Shown here piece after piece: positions 59,636 to 64,000 of a stretch of 64,000 nucleotides of DNA. The translations under genes and the position numbers were made by a program. Origin of the DNA: Pseudomonadota bacterium. GTDB lineage: Bacteria > Pseudomonadota > Alphaproteobacteria > Rhizobiales > Xanthobacteraceae. Where the stretch lies: assembly GCA_023451825.1 (NCBI GenBank), contig JAEXYA010000052.1:40978-104977 (forward strand). Direction: 5' to 3'. The notes below the pieces were generated by a model that saw only the letters and a program-made list of their open reading frames with translations, was not told the origin of the DNA and did no database searches. Position 1 is the stretch's first letter. Every line of letters starts with the position of its first letter.

Positions 59636-60274
59636 ATGGCATTGAAATTGTTCGAAACGTCGCTGAAGCACGTCCCCGCCGAACTGCAGTCCTATTACGC
59701 TAAACGCACCGATGGATGCTACGCCCTGATTGTCTCTGATCTCGAGGCGCATGTTGCCCCACTGAAGTCCACGATCGCGAAAATGAAACTCGATGCCGCA
59801 CTCAAGAATGCTGACGTTCGTCCTCAACACGCTGACCTTTTGCTACGCCGTCTAAATGATCGACTGGCCATCGACACCAAAGATGGAGAAAGCATCGTCC
59901 GGATTCTGCCAGCCGCAAGCGGGTCGCTCACGGCAACCGACGGCGGACCGGACGGTGCTACTACGCTCGATGAACTCGTTGCCGTGACCGCGAAACAGTT
60001 TCCGTTCTTGTTTGGCAAAGAAGCCGTTGCTGATGCGAAGGTGCTCGAATCCAATGTCGACGCGAAAGTGCTTACTAGAAGTGCTTTTGATAAACTCGGT
60101 CCACGGGAAAGGGCGGCGAAGATGAGCGAGGGTTATCGGCTGACGGACGATATTACAGAACAGAAGCCGTCACCGCGCCCCGCCGGTAAGGTGCTTAGTC
60201 GCTCGGAGTTCGACGCGCTCAAGCCGAAGGAGCGGGCTGCCAAGATGGCGGACGGCTTTAGGTTGGTGGATTAA
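59636..60274 (+). CDS. Phage-region protein, DUF6651/scaffold-like, with two C-terminal repeats
   Basis: 212 residues. MALKLFETSLKHVPAELQSY with YAKRTDGCYALIVSDLE at the start resembles the head-scaffold-like 'MALKLxxxxxDxVPE.....Y...DG.+.L.V.DL+' proteins. The middle module (AALKNADVRPQHADLLLRRL, DERLAID) parallels that of the previous gene. It ends in two copies of VL(T/S)RS.FD.L.P.ERAAKM..G+RL.D. Starts 12 bases after the previous gene, so same operon. Confidence 0.6.
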   Translation: MALKLFETSLKHVPAELQSYYAKRTDGCYALIVSDLEAHVAPLKSTIAKMKLDAALKNADVRPQHADLLLRRLNDRLAIDTKDGESIVRILPAASGSLTATDGGPDGATTLDELVAVTAKQFPFLFGKEAVADAKVLESNVDAKVLTRSAFDKLGPRERAAKMSEGYRLTDDITEQKPSPRPAGKVLSRSEFDALKPKERAAKMADGFRLVD

Positions 60275-60300
60275 ACGAGCAGCTCAATCTGGATATCTGC

Positions 60301-61518
60301 CTAATCCCGGTCAGGGCCGGCGGAGACCACGGACTCTCTCTGCTTCCGTCGACGAAAGATTGCGGCCGCCGTTGAAGCGACGGTGGTGCGCCACTTCGGA
60401 TTTAAGATCACCGCAGCGACGGTTGTGAGGCTGCCTATAAGTGCAACGACCTTTCCAAGGACGGTTTCGGTTGTGGCGAAGTACCCTGCAATCATTTGCA
60501 TCGTGGACACTTCAATGGTGATGTCCTGACTGAGGGTGCGAACCTGCACGTTATGTTTTTCCTTGTCGACTACAAGGTTCGCGGTTACTTCAATTGTCAG
60601 CGTCTTTTTCCCGCCAGTCAGCGGCGTCACAATCCACATCCATTCAACAGGCTGGATACTTGTGGCGGTCCGCACTTGGGGACCGGACGGAGTGATTTTA
60701 AAGTCGTCACTTTTAAGCGTGGCCTCCATTGACTGGGCATAGCGCCCAGGAGCCGCTCTAACCGGACCTGTCAAAGTGGCGAAAATGCTATCAAGCGACT
60801 GCGATAGCGCCGTTTGTAGAACGAGTTTGATCGGAAGCGCGGACTGTAGCTGAGCCTTATCAGGTGCATTGAAATGATAGATTCCAGAATTAAGGTTTTT
60901 GAAAACGGTTGATAGGTCGACGCACGGTGCTGAGCTGATTACGCCCGCTGCTTTTTGCGCCGCTCGGCACTCCTCATCTGCATTATCCGCGCGAGCCGAC
61001 GCCAATTGAACGGAGACCGTATCACCTGTGGCTGGTTGACTGATTGTTGCAGCTGCTACGGTTGGTCTCGTTCTTGCGGTATCTGAGGCTGCGAAGATGG
61101 TGGAAAAAATGTCGCGGCGACGCCAAGTAAAGCCCGGAAAGTCGCTGCTTTTATCTGCGCCAGCGACCCGTATCGTCCGGTTATTCGTACTGAGTATTAG
61201 CACGACACTATATCGGCGACCATCAAGGCCATGATAGATTCCATCTACGTAACGCGTGCCTGACCGCTTAAGGCCGCTAATGAGAACAGTGTTTTCCCGG
61301 TCGGCGTGGCTCATGCCTTTAAGGGACTTGATTGTGACTTCAAATCCCGCGCCTCGAGGTTTGAAAGACAGTTCGTTGATCGGCGACTTTCGGTCTTCGA
61401 GTTGCCAAGTTCCGACAGCAGATATTTCCTGCGCGCGCAGTTCAGGCGTCGCCGTGAACAATGCGGAAAAAAGAAACACAAGCACCCGGAGATAGGAAGC
61501 TTTGTCTGGCCGTACCAT
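60301..61518 (-). CDS. Exported, C-terminally anchored protein of unknown function
   Basis: 405 residues. Signal peptide at 1-30 (LVFLFSALFTATPELRAQ). The N-terminal domain (about 35-130) resembles lipocalin/META-like small-barrel domains (VGTWQLEDRKSPINELSF). The central part (about 230-345) has VEWMWIVTPLTGGKKTLTIE and DKEKHNVQVRTLSQDITIEV. A TM helix at about 347-372 (LGKVVALIGSLTTVAAVILN) and a basic end RRRKQRESV follow. The W-x-W-x-V-x-P..GG..TL pattern next to a TM recurs, to my recollection, in bacterial conflict or toxin-associated proteins. That link is inference. Confidence 0.65.
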   Translation of the reverse strand: MVRPDKASYLRVLVFLFSALFTATPELRAQEISAVGTWQLEDRKSPINELSFKPRGAGFEVTIKSLKGMSHADRENTVLISGLKRSGTRYVDGIYHGLDGRRYSVVLILSTNNRTIRVAGADKSSDFPGFTWRRRDIFSTIFAASDTARTRPTVAAATISQPATGDTVSVQLASARADNADEECRAAQKAAGVISSAPCVDLSTVFKNLNSGIYHFNAPDKAQLQSALPIKLVLQTALSQSLDSIFATLTGPVRAAPGRYAQSMEATLKSDDFKITPSGPQVRTATSIQPVEWMWIVTPLTGGKKTLTIEVTANLVVDKEKHNVQVRTLSQDITIEVSTMQMIAGYFATTETVLGKVVALIGSLTTVAAVILNPKWRTTVASTAAAIFRRRKQRESVVSAGPDRD

Positions 61519-62077
61519 GGATAGCCCCTTGGCAAAACGATCCTAAGTTGATCATCGCCTCTTGCGAGCTTCAAGCGCTTTGAGCATATCGTAGTGTGCG
61601 GGGCAGGGATAAGTGATCAGCCTATCAGTGTCGTAAGAATTGCAACCTAGCCGCTCCAGCAATTCTCATGAATGCGTAATCTGCCACTATTGGGTCGATG
61701 CCTCAGCCATCCCAAGCAGCGTTTTAAGGCCTGACGGCCTGAGGCGATCTCCTGGTAATTGGAACCTCTAGATACTTGCGACCGCTGCCGACGGCGGGCT
61801 TCACGGCGCCGTGCTGCGCGCCTCATCGAACTACCTCGTCACTGCGACATATTTTATGCCGGGCACGTGCCGCGATTCCGCCGTCGCCGTCCACGAACAA
61901 ATGCGCTCATTCCTGAGATTGATGGCCTGATGGCGAGTTGTCCTGAAAAGATTCGACGGCCTCACGCATCGCCATGGACAATATATGCTGGAGAACAGGC
62001 AGATTGAGCTGCTTAGCGCTACGTTGTGCGGCGATGATTTTGTATGACCATTAGCCGGTAGTCATCGTCGCCTGGCG
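61519..62077. other. Gene-poor stretch with no supported feature
   Basis: ORFs are short and rich in Arg/Pro. No terminator, tRNA or repeat was found. It may be decayed DNA between the exported protein and the LuxI relic. Confidence 0.45.
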
Positions 62078-62437
62078 CTAAGCCACCCGTGCCCATCGCG
62101 AACCTTCGACGACACTGCCAATAACACCCGGGCTTTTACGCACGCGGTTCAGTAGCTCTTCGTCCATGGCATAAAACACCGCGGTGTTGTTCTCGCCGCC
62201 GATCTCCCTTGATAGCCCGAGCGGGCGAACCTTCAAGCCGACGTTGAGAAGCTGAGGAATTTTAAGTGCCCGCATCAGTGCGAGGTTGCCGGAGATCCCC
62301 TCAGCAAGCGAGTATTCGATCATGCCGAGAGAAAGCTCGAGATAGACGCCTGCGCCGTGGCGATGGTCCTTGTCGATCGCATAGCGCGATGCTTCCATGA
62401 CATCGAGCGATGGGATCGTCACTTGGCGGCACGTCAC
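62078..62437 (-). pseudogene. Acyl-homoserine-lactone synthase (LuxI family) C-terminal fragment
   Basis: 119 codons from a GTG; the N-terminal part is missing. Key LuxI marks: MEASRYAID (the E-x-S-R motif), LELSLGMIEYSLAEGI, and VRPLGLSREIGGENNTAVFY. Full LuxI proteins of about 210 residues have an N-terminal half with conserved R, W, D, D, which is not found here; a TGA is in frame 6 codons upstream of the GTG. No luxR gene is visible. So it is likely a truncated, dead synthase. Confidence 0.6.
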
Positions 62438-63071
62438 TCCAGTGGCACGATTTCAGCTGCTGGCGGGTGTGACGAATGACAGGGGCATGCCGATAAAAAC
62501 CGGAGCGGATACCCACGCAATGACTCAGCAAATAATCGCCATCTTGAAATCGAACATGGCCGGGTAAAATGCCTCGGCGGTCACTGTGAATGCGAAGGCG
62601 CCGAGCACGGCGATTCGACGGCCCTTGGCGTAGGCCATTATTGCCGGAGCACAAAGTAATGCGTCGGCCTGGGCACATTGATGGATGAGATAGCGTGATG
62701 ACTCTTGCGACTTTGAGAGTCGGACGGGGGGATAAAGACGATCAACCCTGAAATATTGGTGTCGTCGTGAAGGACCCCGAATTTTAGACGCGAGATCCAG
62801 TCTTCCAACATAAAGCCCTCGAAACGTCCCACCCCAGATGAAAGGGGGCATCAGGCGAGTTCATTGGGGCGTTTCGGGGCTTGGGCTGAAGCACGCCGGC
62901 TATCTATCGCTTGCCGGCCATCCGCTTCACTGACCTCGCAACGCGTGGCTAGGTCCTGACAAATGTCGTTTCGACAAGTGGGATCTGAGCAAGATCTACA
63001 TCGCACTTCGTCTTGCAACGAGCATTCGATCTCAGGCCAAGGATAGAAACACGACATCGCAGAAGTCGGTG
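62438..63071. other. Degenerate region between LuxI relic and XRE regulator
   Basis: Several overlapping short frames on the minus strand; one (62525-62851) contains KSQESSRYLIHQ, faintly like another E-x-S-R element, and a hydrophobic tail AFAFTVTAEAFYPAMF. Too weak to call a gene. No RNA gene was seen. Confidence 0.4.
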
Positions 63072-63584
63072 CTACAAGCGATCTTCTCGCTTCTTCCGTT
63101 CGACCTTAAAACCTCGCGCTTCCACGGCACGAGTTAATTCTTCAACATCAGCTTCAGACAGAGCTGACTGCAGCGCCGATTTATCCGTCTTTGTATTGGC
63201 GGCTTCTGATTGCAGATCTATTTGCCGATCGGCTGGGCTCTGTTTCGAACGTATAACTACCGAAAAACCTAACGATTCAATCTCGCGAACGAGTTGCTCC
63301 AATCTGCCTGCTTCTTTGTTCTGAACCTCCCCCGCTGTTTGTGTAAGGGCAGGACTTCTGACACGACGTTCATCGCCAAACGCTAGATACGTGTAGGGCA
63401 CTCCAAGTTTCTTCGAAAGGCGCCTGATTGTTGCGTCTTTTGGGCGAACGCCAAAATTTTCCCAATGCCATACGACCGTTGGGTTTACGTCTACCATACG
63501 AGCAATGTCGGCCGCCTTGATATTGCGGCCCTCTCGTATCTGTCTAAGACGTGCGCCAACTGACGTATTTAAAGTTTCTGACAT
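63072..63584 (-). CDS. XRE-family transcriptional regulator
   Basis: 170 residues from ATG 63584. An N-terminal HTH: ARLRQIREGRNIKAADIARM then VDVNPTVVWHWENFGVRPKD, and LSKKLGVPYTYLAFG. After about residue 85 a polar linker leads to a Lys/Arg-rich C-terminus (RGFKVERKKREDRL). Usual phage-repressor protease motifs are absent. It could regulate the csgG-like gene or the island; the stop codon of the csgG-like gene is 25 bases upstream. Confidence 0.85.
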   Translation of the reverse strand: MSETLNTSVGARLRQIREGRNIKAADIARMVDVNPTVVWHWENFGVRPKDATIRRLSKKLGVPYTYLAFGDERRVRSPALTQTAGEVQNKEAGRLEQLVREIESLGFSVVIRSKQSPADRQIDLQSEAANTKTDKSALQSALSEADVEELTRAVEARGFKVERKKREDRL

Positions 63585-63608
63585 CCCACACAGTAACACA
63601 AAGATATT

Positions 63609-64000
63609 TTAGTTTTTAGTTACAATTGGCGGCGGGAGATGTGCGTCGGCCAATACGGGAGGCGGCATCGGCGGCTCGGCCCGCTGATACAATTCGAGCT
63701 GGCGCATGAAGGCAGCGCCAGCAACCGGGTCGCGGAAGTCCCACAGCCTGTTCTTGACCCCTTCAAAGATCAGCGAGTAGACGGCAAGCTGGATGCCTTC
63801 GCGGACAGCGAGGGTGGCCGGCGAATTCTTGGTGAAGCCGAGATCCGCCTGCAGCAGCTTGTCGACCGCCGCGAATTTGAAGCCGGTGCCGCTCATATTC
63901 ACCGAGTAGACAATCTTGGTCGTCGTCACCGACGCCACCACGCGGCCGGTCTGCACGCTGACAGCGCGGAGTGCGACCGTGATGATATCCTGGCGATATT
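63609..64000 (-). CDS. CsgG/HfaB-type pore protein (5' end outside window)
   Basis: The frame is open to the window edge. Residues read YRQDIITVALRAVSVQTGRV, VTTTKIVYSVNMSGTGFKF and REGIQLAVYSLIFEGVKNRL WDF. This is the C-terminal part of CsgG-like pores, which form a nonameric outer-membrane channel that secretes curli subunits or anchors holdfast (HfaB). A Pro-rich tail ends in PPIVTKN. The N-terminus and lipobox are outside. No csgA, csgB or csgF gene is visible. Confidence 0.85.
   Translation of the reverse strand, partial: YRQDIITVALRAVSVQTGRVVASVTTTKIVYSVNMSGTGFKFAAVDKLLQADLGFTKNSPATLAVREGIQLAVYSLIFEGVKNRLWDFRDPVAGAAFMRQLELYQRAEPPMPPPVLADAHLPPPIVTKN

Noticed and set aside
62525..62851. 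Second possible LuxI-like frame (KSQESSRYLIHQ)
   Set aside because: Only a short partial match; the rest is not protein-like.
1..64000. CRISPR arrays, rRNA operon, insertion sequences
   Set aside because: No regularly spaced repeats with spacers, no rRNA-like sequence and no transposase gene were recognised.

Overview
The window looks like chromosome of an alphaproteobacterium of the Bradyrhizobium/Rhodopseudomonas/Afipia group. It is GC-rich, carries divK-pleD and a rpmG/rnr/topA/dprA/plsY/pyrC/pyrB block, and has intergenic palindromes beginning GTCATTGCGAG, TCATGGTGAGGAG and GGATGGGTT, which I associate with that group from memory. No rRNA, tRNA or CRISPR array was seen.

Backbone, 1-17.9 kb: a divK tail and pleD (+), then mostly minus-strand housekeeping genes: rpmG, a flavin monooxygenase, a NUDIX hydrolase, a DUF983 protein, rnr, topA, dprA, plsY, a pyrC-like gene that lacks its metal ligands, and pyrB. 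An azoR/hxlR divergent pair with a clear operator sits inside this block. So do a small PD-(D/E)XK-like nuclease gene next to dprA and a two-gene membrane module downstream of dprA. A second copy of that module lies at 23.0-23.5 kb.

Backbone, 18.2-33.2 kb: a secreted caspase-like protein overlapping a D-Ala-D-Ala dipeptidase, aidB overlapping a CPBP protease, an AEC transporter, ruvX, a nitronate monooxygenase, and gatC-x-gatA. A patatin-like lipoprotein and a toxin-antitoxin pair follow, then gatB and a 43-residue lysine-rich histone-like protein.

Surface locus, 33.9-51.3 kb: small secreted proteins, a lipoprotein, an STN-domain protein, an ECF sigma factor, a FecR-type anti-sigma factor and a 4242-residue filamentous-haemagglutinin adhesin. 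This resembles a FecI/FecR surface-signalling circuit aimed at a giant adhesin instead of an iron receptor. A CsgG/HfaB-type pore protein runs off the right edge at 63.6 kb.

Accessory region, 51.3-63.6 kb: a graveyard of relics and orphan genes. It holds a decayed AAA+ ATPase, a glycine-rich secreted protein, small ORFs, a Gmm-type NUDIX hydrolase, a frameshifted tyrosine integrase preceded by 10-bp-phased repeats, and an HTH gene with a probable leaderless promoter. A stripped phage segment (tape-measure protein, three phage-like orphans), a secreted membrane-anchored protein, an apparent LuxI fragment and an XRE regulator complete it. The palindromes of the backbone were not seen here, which fits later acquisition.
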